Positions 24,486 to 34,064 of a stretch of DNA of 64,000 nucleotides are shown here, in pieces. Source of the stretch: Tropicimonas sp. IMCC6043 (lineage in GTDB: Bacteria; Pseudomonadota; Alphaproteobacteria; Rhodobacterales; Rhodobacteraceae). A program made the translations under genes and the position numbers. Under the pieces are notes generated by a model that was not told the origin of the DNA, did no database searches, and saw nothing but the letters and a program-made list of their open reading frames with translations. Numbering within the stretch: the first letter of the stretch is position 1; each line of letters opens with the position of its first letter. The stretch lies in assembly GCF_004146235.1 (NCBI RefSeq), contig NZ_SELO01000020.1, forward strand, positions 1 to 64,000. The letters are read 5' to 3'.

Positions 24486-25088
24486 TCAGGGCAGGTCCTT
24501 GGCCGGAATCATCGGAAAGAAGCATCCGCTGGACCAGAGGCCGAACCAGTCTTCGCCGGCATGGGGATGCTCCGCGCCGAGCTCGACCAGCCGGTAGAAT
24601 GTTTTTCGGTCGATCAGCGCCTCAAGGTTGACGCGGACGAGGAGATAGGGCGCGGGCTCGCCCGTTTCCGGGTCGCGCTCGACGCGGATCGGGTGCTCTG
24701 GGCCGGCCGTCACACGGTCGCCGACATTGGTGGTGAAGGCGATCACCTGGTCGGTGTCGGCGCCGGCGGCATTGGCGTCGACCGCGACGAAAGGTGCGTC
24801 TTCAACGCGAATCCCCACCTTCTCGACCGGTGTGACCAGGAAATACGCGTCGCCCTCGCGACGCAGGATCGAGGAAAACAACCGCACCAGCGGCGCCCGC
24901 CCGATCGGTGTACCCTGATAGAACCAGGTCCCGTCGCGGCGGATTTCCATGTCGATATCGCCGCAAAAGGGCGGATCCCAAAGGTGAACCGGCGGCAGAC
25001 CGCCGGATATCGACGCCCTTGTGGCGGCCGCGGCAAGGCTCTCGGCAGAGGGTGTCTTGCGCATTTTCCCCGATCCCCTTTTTGTCAT
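24486..25088 (-). CDS. DUF1285 family protein
   Basis: 200-residue cytoplasmic protein of unknown function, family DUF1285, common in alphaproteobacteria and Pseudomonas. Recognisable stretches include PPVHLWDPPFCGDIDM near the N-terminus, DGTWFYQGTPIGR, and a C-terminal FGLWSSGCFFPM. It is divergent from moxR with 60 nt between the start codons. The ATG at 25088 has GGGGAA upstream; an internal ATG (25064) is also possible. No enzyme motif is visible. Adjacency to moxR is seen in many Rhodobacterales and hints at shared regulation, but the function remains unknown. Confidence 0.85.
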   Translation of the reverse strand: MTKRGSGKMRKTPSAESLAAAATRASISGGLPPVHLWDPPFCGDIDMEIRRDGTWFYQGTPIGRAPLVRLFSSILRREGDAYFLVTPVEKVGIRVEDAPFVAVDANAAGADTDQVIAFTTNVGDRVTAGPEHPIRVERDPETGEPAPYLLVRVNLEALIDRKTFYRLVELGAEHPHAGEDWFGLWSSGCFFPMIPAKDLP

Positions 25089-25148
25089 TTGTTCCCCGCG
25101 AAATATCTGCGTTACTGAGGACGACGTAATTTCCCGAGGACCCACTTC

Positions 25149-26152
<1,004 letters not shown>

Positions 26153-26156
<4 letters not shown>

Positions 26157-27031
26157 GCCAGGCAGGCCCGCAACTCAGGACCCGGGCCGAGGGGCTCGCG
26201 GCGGCACTTCCGCCATTGCTGGTGCAGGCCGAGCATCTCGCCTCGACCGTGCTGCTTGGCGCGCATGGCCGCCGCCGTGCTGGCACCGGAGACGAGTTCT
26301 GGCAATATCGCCCGCTGTCGGAGGGCGACGAGGCGCGGCAGATCGACTGGCGGCGCTCGGCAAAGTCGGACGTTCACTTCATACGCCAGAGGGAGTGGCA
26401 GGCTGCGCAATCGGTGGTCATCTGGGTCGACGGCTCGCGCTCGATGGGGTTCTCCGGCGACCGCTCGCGCCCGGCGAAATCCGACCGGGCGCGGCTCCTG
26501 GCGCTGGCGCTTTCGGTGTTGCTGGTGCGCGGCGGCGAGCGGGTCGGGCTGGCCAATATCGGTACGCCGCCCCGCTCGGGCCAGGTGCAACTCCTGCGCC
26601 TGGCCGAGGCGCTCTCGGATGAACTGTCTGCGGAGGATTACGGCCGCCCGGAGACGCCCGGTCTTCCGCTCCATGCGCGGGCTGTCTTTCTCTCGGATTT
26701 CCTCGGCGACATGGACGCGGTCGAGGCGGCGCTTGCCAAGGCGGCCGATCGCGGAGTCCACGGCATGCTCTTCCAGGTGCTCGACCCGGCCGAGGAAAGC
26801 TTTCCCTTCGATGGCCGCACGATCTTCGAGAGCATGGGCGGCACGCTCCGGCATGAGACGCTGAAGGCGGGTGAGTTGAAAGAGCGCTATCTCGAACGGC
26901 TCGCCGAACGGAAAGACCGGCTGGAGCGTCTCGCGCGCCTTTCCGGCTGGCTCTACACCTGCCACCACACCGGTGACAGCGCACAGACGGCGCTGCTCTG
27001 GCTCTACACCGCGCTGGAGCGGACGCGCTGA
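26153..27031 (+). CDS. DUF58 domain-containing protein
   Basis: 292-residue protein with the DUF58 core: a basic loop GRRRAGTGDEFWQYRPLSEG, then ARQIDWRRSAKSD and a following Ile-Arg-Gln segment. DUF58 sits in a von Willebrand A-like fold; the segment VIWVDGSRSMGFS corresponds to the MIDAS DxSxS region. It lacks membrane helices and is probably cytosolic, acting with MoxR. It overlaps moxR by 4 nt and its stop overlaps the next ATG by 1 nt (TGATG). Confidence 0.88.
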
Positions 27032-29799
27032 TGTGGATGCTGGGACCGCTCGGGTTCACCGCGCCTCTGCTGCTTCTGGGGCTCCTGGCGCTGCCGGTGC
27101 TCTGGATCATCCTGCGTGCGGTGCCGCCAGCACCGATCCGCCGGCGCTTTCCCGGCGTGGCCCTGCTGCTGGGGCTCACCGATGAGGAAACCCAGGCCGA
27201 CCGCACCCCCTGGTGGCTCCTGCTCCTGAGGATGCTGGCGGCGGCGGCGGTGATCGTGGGCTTTGCCGGCCCGGTGCTGAACCCTCAGAGCGACGAGAGC
27301 GGCTCCGGCCCGCTCCTCGTCCTCATTGACGGAACCTGGGCGGATGCCGGCGACTGGACGAAGCGCCGCGACCGGATCGCCGTGGCGCTCGAGGAGGCCG
27401 GACGAGCCGGTCGCCCGGTGGCGCTGGCCAGCCGCACCGATCTGGTGCCGGCCCCCCCCGACTTCCTCTCGGCCGATCGCTGGTTGAACCGTCTCGCCGG
27501 GCTCGAGCCGCGCCCCTGGTCGCCTGAAGCGGCGGCGCAGGCCGACTGGATCGATGCGCTCGGGACGCAGGATTTCGACACGCTCTGGCTTTCGGACGGC
27601 ATGGCCGACCCGGCGCGCACAGAGATGCTGGCCGCGCTCGAGGCGCGCGGCGAGGTTCGGGTGATCGAGACGGGCCGCCCGGTGCTCGGTCTGCTTCCGG
27701 CAATGTACGTAGATGGAATTGTCGACCTCACAGCACTCCGGACCCGGAGCGGGCTCGAGCAGGCGGCCGAGATCGCCGCGATCGGGCTTGACCCGGCGGG
27801 AACCGAACGGCAACTCGCCGTGGTGCCGGTGACCTTCCCTGCCGATGCGACGCGTGCCGAGGTCGACCTGTCGCTGCCGCCCGAACTGCGGAACCGGGTG
27901 ACCCGGTTCGAGATCACGGGTGCCCGAGCCGCCGGGGCGGTGACACTGACCGATGACAGCCTAAAGCGCCGCGAGGTGGCGCTGATCGCCGGGCGGACCG
28001 ACCGCGAGGGACTCCAGCTTCTGTCGCCGCTGCACTATCTCGAACAGGCGCTGGCGCCGACCGCCGACCTGATCGACGGCGCGCTCACCGACCTGCTGCT
28101 CGCCAACCCGGACGTGATCGTGCTGGCCGATGTCGCCCGGCTCGCGCCCGCCGAGGAGGCGGGGTTGCAGGACTGGGTTGAGAATGGCGGCCTGTTGCTG
28201 CGCTTCGCCGGACCGCGGCTCGCGGCCTCGGATGTCAGCCGCGACGCGCTCGACCCGCTGATGCCGGTGCGCCTGCGGCAGGGCGGGCGCAGCGTCGGCG
28301 GCGCGATGAGCTGGGGCGAACCAAAGGGTTTGCGCCCCTTCGCCGAGAGCTCGCCCTTCTTCGGCCTGGCGATCCCGGCGGAGGTGACCGTCACGTCGCA
28401 GGTCATGGCGCAACCCGATCCCGATCTTTCCCAGAGCGTCATCGCCGCGCTGGAGGACGGCACGCCGCTCGTCACCCGAAAGCGTATGGGCGAGGGGCAG
28501 GTGGTGCTCTTCCACGTTACGGCCAATGCCGAATGGTCGAGCCTGCCGCTCTCGGGGCTCTTCGTGCAGATGCTAGAGCGGCTGGCCGTCTCGACTCGCT
28601 CCGCCGCGCCCGGTGCCGAGGAACTGTCCGGCACGACCTGGACCGCCGAACGCGTACTCGACGGTTTCGGCCGGATAAGCGACGCGGAGACGCTGGCCGG
28701 CGTTCCGGGCGAACGGATCGCCGAGGGCCAGCTCGGCGCGGAGATGCCGCCGGGCCTCTATGCCAATGGCGACCGGCGGCTTGCGGTCAACGTTCTGGGA
28801 TCCGAAGCCGCCCTCGCGCCGGCCGACTGGCCCGCCCGGATTCCCGTCGAAGGCATGGAGATCGCCGCTGAAACCCGGCTCACCGGGCCGGTGCTGGCGC
28901 TTGCACTTGCGCTCTTTGGCCTCGACCTCATTGCCTCGCTCTGGCTCTCCGGCCGGTTGCGGCGGGCGAGCCAGGGCGCGCTGGCCGCGCTGGCGCTGGT
29001 GGCGATACTTCCACTTGGCGAGGTGCAGGCGCAGCAATCCGATGACGGTCTCGCGCTTATGGCGACAAACGAGGTCGTGCTCGCTCATGTGATCACGGGT
29101 GACGCGCGCACGGACCGCGTTGCCGCCGCCGGCCTGAAGGGCCTGTCCGACACGCTTTACGCCCGAACGTCGGTCGAGCCCACCGACCCGATCGCCGTCA
29201 ACCTGGAGACGGACGAACTCGCTTTCTTCCCGTTCCTCTACTGGCCGATCGCTCTGGACCAGCCGATCCCATCGGCCGAGGCCTATGCGCGGCTCAACCG
29301 TTATCTCCGGTCCGGCGGTATGATCCTGTTTGACACGCGCGACGCCGATATCGGCAGTTTCGGGTCGGGCACTGCGGCCGGTCGCAAGCTCCAGCAACTC
29401 GCCCGCCCGCTCGACATCCCGCCGCTGGAACCGATCCCCGAGGATCATGTCCTGACCCGCACCTTCTACCTGTTGCAGGATTTTCCCGGCCGCTTCGCCA
29501 GCCGGGACGTCTGGGTCGAGGCGGCACCGGCCGATGCCGAGAGAGCCGACGGCATGCCCTTCCGCAATCTCAACGACAACGTGACGCCGGTGGTGATCGG
29601 CGGCAATGACTGGGCCGCGGCATGGGCCGTGGATGAGTATGGCGGTCCGATGTTCCCGGTGGGCCGCGGCCACGCCGGTGACCGGCAGCGGGAAATCGCG
29701 CTACGCTTCGGCGTGAACCTCGTCATGCATGTTCTCACCGGCAACTACAAATCCGACCAGGTCCACGTGCCCGACCTCTTGGAAAGGCTCGGCCAGTGA
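27031..29799 (+). CDS. BatA-domain and DUF4159 membrane protein of the moxR operon
   Basis: 922 residues. An N-terminal BatA-type region (about 1-85) has two helices around a stretch with RRRFPGVALL. A large extracytoplasmic or cytosolic central part follows, then two further helices near residues 617-670, and a C-terminal DUF4159 domain (about 670-922). That domain has EDHVLTRTFYLLQDFPGRF and a distinctive PEDHV-type motif region; its fold is flavodoxin/GATase-like and its function unknown. The gene overlaps DUF58 by 1 nt and the next gene by 4 nt. It is likely a membrane scaffold of the MoxR complex. Confidence 0.82.
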   Translation: MWMLGPLGFTAPLLLLGLLALPVLWIILRAVPPAPIRRRFPGVALLLGLTDEETQADRTPWWLLLLRMLAAAAVIVGFAGPVLNPQSDESGSGPLLVLIDGTWADAGDWTKRRDRIAVALEEAGRAGRPVALASRTDLVPAPPDFLSADRWLNRLAGLEPRPWSPEAAAQADWIDALGTQDFDTLWLSDGMADPARTEMLAALEARGEVRVIETGRPVLGLLPAMYVDGIVDLTALRTRSGLEQAAEIAAIGLDPAGTERQLAVVPVTFPADATRAEVDLSLPPELRNRVTRFEITGARAAGAVTLTDDSLKRREVALIAGRTDREGLQLLSPLHYLEQALAPTADLIDGALTDLLLANPDVIVLADVARLAPAEEAGLQDWVENGGLLLRFAGPRLAASDVSRDALDPLMPVRLRQGGRSVGGAMSWGEPKGLRPFAESSPFFGLAIPAEVTVTSQVMAQPDPDLSQSVIAALEDGTPLVTRKRMGEGQVVLFHVTANAEWSSLPLSGLFVQMLERLAVSTRSAAPGAEELSGTTWTAERVLDGFGRISDAETLAGVPGERIAEGQLGAEMPPGLYANGDRRLAVNVLGSEAALAPADWPARIPVEGMEIAAETRLTGPVLALALALFGLDLIASLWLSGRLRRASQGALAALALVAILPLGEVQAQQSDDGLALMATNEVVLAHVITGDARTDRVAAAGLKGLSDTLYARTSVEPTDPIAVNLETDELAFFPFLYWPIALDQPIPSAEAYARLNRYLRSGGMILFDTRDADIGSFGSGTAAGRKLQQLARPLDIPPLEPIPEDHVLTRTFYLLQDFPGRFASRDVWVEAAPADAERADGMPFRNLNDNVTPVVIGGNDWAAAWAVDEYGGPMFPVGRGHAGDRQREIALRFGVNLVMHVLTGNYKSDQVHVPDLLERLGQ

Positions 29800-31874
29800 T
29801 GCGAAGCACCGATATCCTCTTCGATCCGCTGCTGCCCTGGCCGGCAATCTGGGTAGCAGCCGGGCTTGCGACAGTGCTCGTGGGGCTGGCGATCTGGCGT
29901 GGCGCGCGCGGCTGGTGGCTGCGCGGGCTCGCGGCCGCCGCGCTGCTGGTTGCTCTCGCCAACCCGTCCTACCAGATCGAACAGCGCGAGCCGCTCTCCG
30001 ACATCGTCCTGATGGTGGTGGACCGGACCGCCTCGCAACGCATGTCCGACCGCGCCGAGCAGACGGACGCAGCGGCGGACAACCTCCGCGCTGCGGTGGC
30101 CGGGATGCCAGGGACCGAGCTGCGCGAGGTGATCCTGACGGATGCCGACGAGAATGCCGGGTCTCTCGCGATGGAAGCATTGGCGGAACTTCTGGCCGAG
30201 GTGCCATCGGCGCAGGTGGCCGGCGCGGTCCTTGTCAGCGACGGGCTGGTGCACGACATCGAGCGCGCGCCCGACCTGCCGGCGCCGCTTCACCTGCTGA
30301 TGACGGGCCGAGAGGCGGATTGGGATCGCCGCCTTGTCCTCAAATCCGCGCCCGCCTTCGCCATCGTCGGCGAAGAGGCGTCGCTGACCCTACGGGTGGA
30401 AGACAGCGGCGCGGTGCCGGCGGGGATGCCCGGCGTCGTCACCATGCTGATCGGCATCGACGGCGCGGAGCCTGTGCCGGTGCAGCTTCCCGTTGGCCAG
30501 GACGTTGAACTGCCACTGACGCTTTCCCATGGCGGGATGAACGTCGTCCGTCTTGAGGTTGCCGCCGCCGAGGGCGAGTTGACCGACCGCAACAACGCCG
30601 CCGTCGTCCAGATCAATGGCGTGCGGGACCGGTTGCGCGTGCTGCTGGTGTCCGGCGAGCCGCATGCCGGCGAGCGTACCTGGCGCAACCTTCTGAAGTC
30701 GGACAGTTCGGTGGATCTGGTGCATTTCACCATCCTGCGTCCGCCCGAGAAGCAGGACGGCGTGCCGGTGACCGAGCTGTCGCTGATCGCCTTCCCGACG
30801 CGCGAGCTCTTCCTGGAGAAGGTCGACGAGTTCGACCTGATCATCTTCGACCGCTACAAGCGCCGCGGCATCCTGCCGATGCTCTATCTCGACAATGTGC
30901 GCCAGTATGTCGAGCGCGGCGGCGCTGTGCTGGTCGCGGCGGGGCCGGATTTCGCCACCGCCGACAGCCTTTTCCGCTCGCCGCTGGGCGAGATCCTGCC
31001 AGCGGTGCCCACCGCGCGGGTGATCGAGGAAGGCTACCGGCCGCAGATCACCGAGACCGGCCGCAAGCACCCGGTGACTGAAGGCCTCGACGCGCTCGCC
31101 CCGCCTCCGGCGGAGGGGGACACGGAGCCGGGCTGGGGGCGTTGGTTCCGGCTGGTGGAGCTCGAGCCGGAGCGGGGTCAGGTCGTGCTCTCCGGGCTCG
31201 AACGTCCGTTGCTGCTTCTTGACCGGGTGGGCGCGGGGCGCGTGGCGCTGCTGGCCTCGGACCACGCATGGCTCTGGTCGCGCGGTTTCGAGGGTGGCGG
31301 GCCGCAGCTGGAATTGCTGCGCCGCCTGGCGCACTGGACGATGAAGGAGCCCGATCTCGAGGAGGAGGCACTGACCGCGAGCGCCGAAGGGCTCGACGTG
31401 GTGCTGACGCGGCGCACGCTGGGCGATGCGCCAGAGGATGTCGAGGTCACCGCGCCGGATGGCAGCGTCGTGCAGGTGCCGCTGGCCGAGACGGATCCGG
31501 GCCGGTTCACCGGCCGGTTCACCGGCACCGAGCCGGGTCTCTACCGGCTGGCCGAGGGGGATCTCACCGGCGTCGTGGCGCTCGGACCGGCGGCTCCGAA
31601 GGAATTCGAGGACACCATCGCCACCGATGCGCGTCTCCGGGCCGCCATCGACGCCCGCCGGGGCGGCGCGCCGCGGTTGGAAGAGGGGCCGGTGCGGCTG
31701 CGCGAGGTGCGTGAGGGTCGAAGCGCGGCCGGGCGTGGCTGGATCGGCATCACTCCGCGGGGCGCCTACCGGACGGCAGATGTGACGATCATCCCGCTGG
31801 TCGCGCCGCTCTTGTTCCTGATTCTGGCGACCGGGTTGATGATCGGGGCCTGGCTGCGCGAGGGTCGGCGCTGA
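29796..31874 (+). CDS. Large membrane protein with glutamine amidotransferase-like domain, moxR operon
   Basis: 692 residues, with two helices near the N-terminus (about 13-55) and one at the C-terminus (about 660-685) flanking a large soluble part. A vWA-like stretch (IVLMVVDRTASQRM) is followed by a class I GATase-like fold (LRVLLVSGEPHAGERTWR, then EFDLIIFDRYKRRG and RGGAVLVAAGPDF). The catalytic Cys of true amidotransferases is not evident, so it is probably a non-enzymatic version. It ends the operon. In related alphaproteobacteria the same four genes occur together; their physiological role is not established. Confidence 0.75.
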   Translation: MMRSTDILFDPLLPWPAIWVAAGLATVLVGLAIWRGARGWWLRGLAAAALLVALANPSYQIEQREPLSDIVLMVVDRTASQRMSDRAEQTDAAADNLRAAVAGMPGTELREVILTDADENAGSLAMEALAELLAEVPSAQVAGAVLVSDGLVHDIERAPDLPAPLHLLMTGREADWDRRLVLKSAPAFAIVGEEASLTLRVEDSGAVPAGMPGVVTMLIGIDGAEPVPVQLPVGQDVELPLTLSHGGMNVVRLEVAAAEGELTDRNNAAVVQINGVRDRLRVLLVSGEPHAGERTWRNLLKSDSSVDLVHFTILRPPEKQDGVPVTELSLIAFPTRELFLEKVDEFDLIIFDRYKRRGILPMLYLDNVRQYVERGGAVLVAAGPDFATADSLFRSPLGEILPAVPTARVIEEGYRPQITETGRKHPVTEGLDALAPPPAEGDTEPGWGRWFRLVELEPERGQVVLSGLERPLLLLDRVGAGRVALLASDHAWLWSRGFEGGGPQLELLRRLAHWTMKEPDLEEEALTASAEGLDVVLTRRTLGDAPEDVEVTAPDGSVVQVPLAETDPGRFTGRFTGTEPGLYRLAEGDLTGVVALGPAAPKEFEDTIATDARLRAAIDARRGGAPRLEEGPVRLREVREGRSAAGRGWIGITPRGAYRTADVTIIPLVAPLLFLILATGLMIGAWLREGRR

Positions 31875-32199
31875 ACCCAGCCCGCGCCACCCGGAAAAGA
31901 CCCTCGCAAGAGCATCGTTCTGCCAGAATCCAACACCAGGCTCCTTGCATCGAAATCGATGCGAAATTCGGGTTTCACGACAATGACCGAGTGTGCCATT
32001 GAGTGCACCAACGGGCCCGACCGCCCGCGCCAACGGCGCATGTGTCGGGTGGCTCGCGCCGTTTCGCGCGTCGAAAACGCGACAGGTCGGAGATGTCGCG
32101 ACCTCAACCCGACCTTCGACCGAATCCCGCGCCGGGCGTCTTGCACCGGCCCGGTGTTCGATTATGTCTCCCGTGGTTTAACGATTGGACAAGAGTGTG
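31875..32199. other. Intergenic region upstream of the VPLPA-CTERM protein
   Basis: 325 nt without a credible gene. It contains the perfect inverted repeat GCATCG (31947-31952) AAAT CGATGC (31957-31962), a possible operator or hairpin. Further down, C/G-rich alternating sequence (around 32065-32110) has local symmetry but no terminator T-run. The promoter of the lectin-like gene should lie within the last 150 nt. Confidence 0.45.
31947..31962. repeat. Perfect 6-bp inverted repeat with AAAT spacer
   Basis: GCATCG and CGATGC flank a 4-nt spacer, giving a symmetric 16-nt element upstream of the VPLPA-CTERM gene. It may be a protein-binding site or a small hairpin; nothing links it to a known regulator. 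Confidence 0.5.
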
Positions 32200-32820
32200 A
32201 TGGTTACACGAGTTCTGCTTGCCGCCGTATTCGGTGTGGCGGCAACGGCCTCTCTTGCGCTTCCGGTTCAATGGACCGTTGAGGATGGCGGCAACGGCCA
32301 CTGGTATGAATATATTCTCGACTGGAACGCGTCCTGGTACGATGCGGCGGAAGATGCCGCCGCCCGGAGCTATATGGGCGCCGCTGGCGACCTGGTCACA
32401 ATAACCTCTGCCGAGGAAAACGCTTTTGTCCGCCAGATTGCGGACGCGCAGTATCCCTGGGGCGGGTCGACCAATATCCATATCGGGCTCCGCGACACCG
32501 CGGAATTCGGCCAACAAGGCACCTGGGAATGGGCGGTCGGCCCGGAAGCCGGAGACAGCCAAGACGGTGGCTACACGAACTGGACCAATGGCCAGGCTCC
32601 GGGCATATGGGGCGGCGACTACGCGATGATGAACACGAGCGGCACTTGGTTCGACACCTATTTCGACGAGGCGACTGGCGGCTACAGGGCGCCCTATGTC
32701 GTCGAATACTCCGTTGCCCCGTCCGAGGATTTATCGCCGGCGATCCCGCTCCCGGCGAGCTTGCCGCTTCTGGCCGCCGCGCTTGCCGGGGTGACCGTCG
32801 CGCGCCGTCGCCGGCGCTGA
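32200..32820 (+). CDS. C-type-lectin-like protein with VPLPA-CTERM sorting signal
   Basis: 206-residue exported protein. A signal peptide (MVTRVLLAAVFGVAATASLA) precedes a C-type-lectin-like domain: WYDAAEDAAARSYMGAAGDL, then VTITSAEENAFV, GTWEWAVGP and WTNGQAPGIW. I find no Cys in the protein, so the disulfides of classical lectin domains are missing. The C-terminus is AIPLPASLPLLAAALAG, a helix and VARRRRR, the VPLPA-CTERM anchor-and-sort signal that exosortase XrtD recognises in Rhodobacterales. The protein should be processed at the membrane and moved to the envelope or matrix. The ATG at 32200 starts the signal peptide. No exosortase gene is in the window. Confidence 0.85.
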   Translation: MVTRVLLAAVFGVAATASLALPVQWTVEDGGNGHWYEYILDWNASWYDAAEDAAARSYMGAAGDLVTITSAEENAFVRQIADAQYPWGGSTNIHIGLRDTAEFGQQGTWEWAVGPEAGDSQDGGYTNWTNGQAPGIWGGDYAMMNTSGTWFDTYFDEATGGYRAPYVVEYSVAPSEDLSPAIPLPASLPLLAAALAGVTVARRRRR

Positions 32821-32871
32821 CAACCGGCCCTCTCCAGTCGGGCAGAACGGGACGCAACGTCCCTGCCGAGG

Positions 32872-33237
32872 TCATTCGTCGGCGGGCAACGTGAAGGGTA
32901 CTGACGTGCCCGACCAGCCCTCGACCCGCGTGCTGGCCTCGATGGCGACCTCGCGGATGTCACGGGGTATATCCACGTTCGCAAGCGAGCGCGTGAAGGG
33001 TTGCTCGTTGACATGCGGGTGGACCAGCACGCGGGTGCCAAGAACGGTTCCGTCAGGCGCAAGCACGCGCCAGCCGTCGGCATAGTCCTCCCAGCCGGTA
33101 TCGTCGTGGCGGAGCGTGACCGAGAAGGTCCAGCCGGACGCGCCCGGACGCGCTTCGACCGCTTCGATCACCGCGGGATCGGCGGCCACGGCGGAAGGCG
33201 TGGTTTACAGGACGGCGAGGAAGAGCGCGGGTTTCAT
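32872..33237 (-). pseudogene. Small secreted-protein gene with an in-frame stop inside its signal peptide
   Basis: Starting at an ATG at 33237 the frame reads MKPALFLAVL, then TAA (33207-33205), then TTPSAVAADP and on without a further stop to 32872. The two sides look like one signal peptide with an AVA-AD cleavage site, interrupted by the stop. The mature part (about 105 residues, with GWEDYADGWRVLAPDG and VHPHVNEQPFTRSL) resembles a small periplasmic protein family in Rhodobacterales. A GTG at 33189 could restart translation but would give a protein without an export signal. I know no function for the family. Confidence 0.6.
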
Positions 33238-33284
33238 GCGCCGAGTCTGCCATCCTTGGAACTGTTCCGGCGGTCACGATCGCG

Positions 33285-33983
33285 TCAGCGATCTTCGGGC
33301 AGCAGAAGCAACCGGCTGGTGGAGGCGAATTCGCGTCGCCAGATCATCGCCGTGACCGCCAGCGTGCCGAAGATCAGCGGCAGCGCACCGGCCAGCCAGG
33401 CCGTCGCCCCGAGGGCGAAATAGACCGAGCGCATGCCGCGGTTGAAGGCGCGGGCGGCGCGCGAACTGAGCTTGGCAGCCTGGGACGCGCGCGGATAGGC
33501 CTCGGGAACCTCGGGATCGTTCGGCACCGCGGCCATGAGCACTGCGCAATAGCCGAACTGGCGATGCGACCAGACGAAGGCGAGGAACGCGCTGACGAGG
33601 AATAGGATGACGGGGAGGAGCTTGAGTTCCCAGAGGATCTCGGGCGTCTGGACGGGCACGAGGTCGCCCGCCACGTCGCTGAGCGGCTTCGGGTTGGCGA
33701 GCAGCGCCAGCCCGCCGCCGATGGCGATCATCGTCGATGAGGCGAAGAAGAGGGTGCCTTGCCGCAGCGTGCCGAGGATCGTGGCGTCGAAGATGCGCGG
33801 TTGCCGGGTGACCATCTCGCGCATCCAGTCCTCGCGATGGGCCAGCATCAGGTTCGATACGGATCGTCGGCCGCCCATGTCGTGTTCGATCCGCCATCCG
33901 ATCCCGAACCAGCAAACAATGAGCAGCGCCAGCGCGGTGATATCGAGCCATGAGAGCATTGAGAATGCGTCGGTGATCGTCAT
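33285..33983 (-). CDS. DUF599 family membrane protein
   Basis: 232-residue protein with about four membrane helices: one near the N-terminus (about 12-28), two in the middle (about 75-95 and 118-140) and one near the C-terminus (about 190-212). The segment HREDWMREMVTRQPRIFDA after the first helix and AYPRASQAAKLSSRAARAFNRGMR between the third and fourth are typical of DUF599. The function is unknown. It is divergent from glcD with an 81-nt gap. That gap contains TTGCC-AGCC-GGCAA (34012-34025), a small hairpin or operator candidate. Confidence 0.8.
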   Translation of the reverse strand: MTITDAFSMLSWLDITALALLIVCWFGIGWRIEHDMGGRRSVSNLMLAHREDWMREMVTRQPRIFDATILGTLRQGTLFFASSTMIAIGGGLALLANPKPLSDVAGDLVPVQTPEILWELKLLPVILFLVSAFLAFVWSHRQFGYCAVLMAAVPNDPEVPEAYPRASQAAKLSSRAARAFNRGMRSVYFALGATAWLAGALPLIFGTLAVTAMIWRREFASTSRLLLLPEDR

Positions 33984-34064
33984 GGCGAGACACTAGCGCC
34001 GAAATGTTCCCTTGCCAGCCGGCAAAATCGGTTTTTAGATCTGTTGAGTTCGGGGAGGACAGCC

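Noticed and set aside
30390-32033. Long minus-strand frame opposite the GATase-like membrane gene
   Set aside because: Low-complexity, His/Arg-rich translation, and it runs into a non-coding gap; the plus-strand gene is part of a conserved coupled operon.
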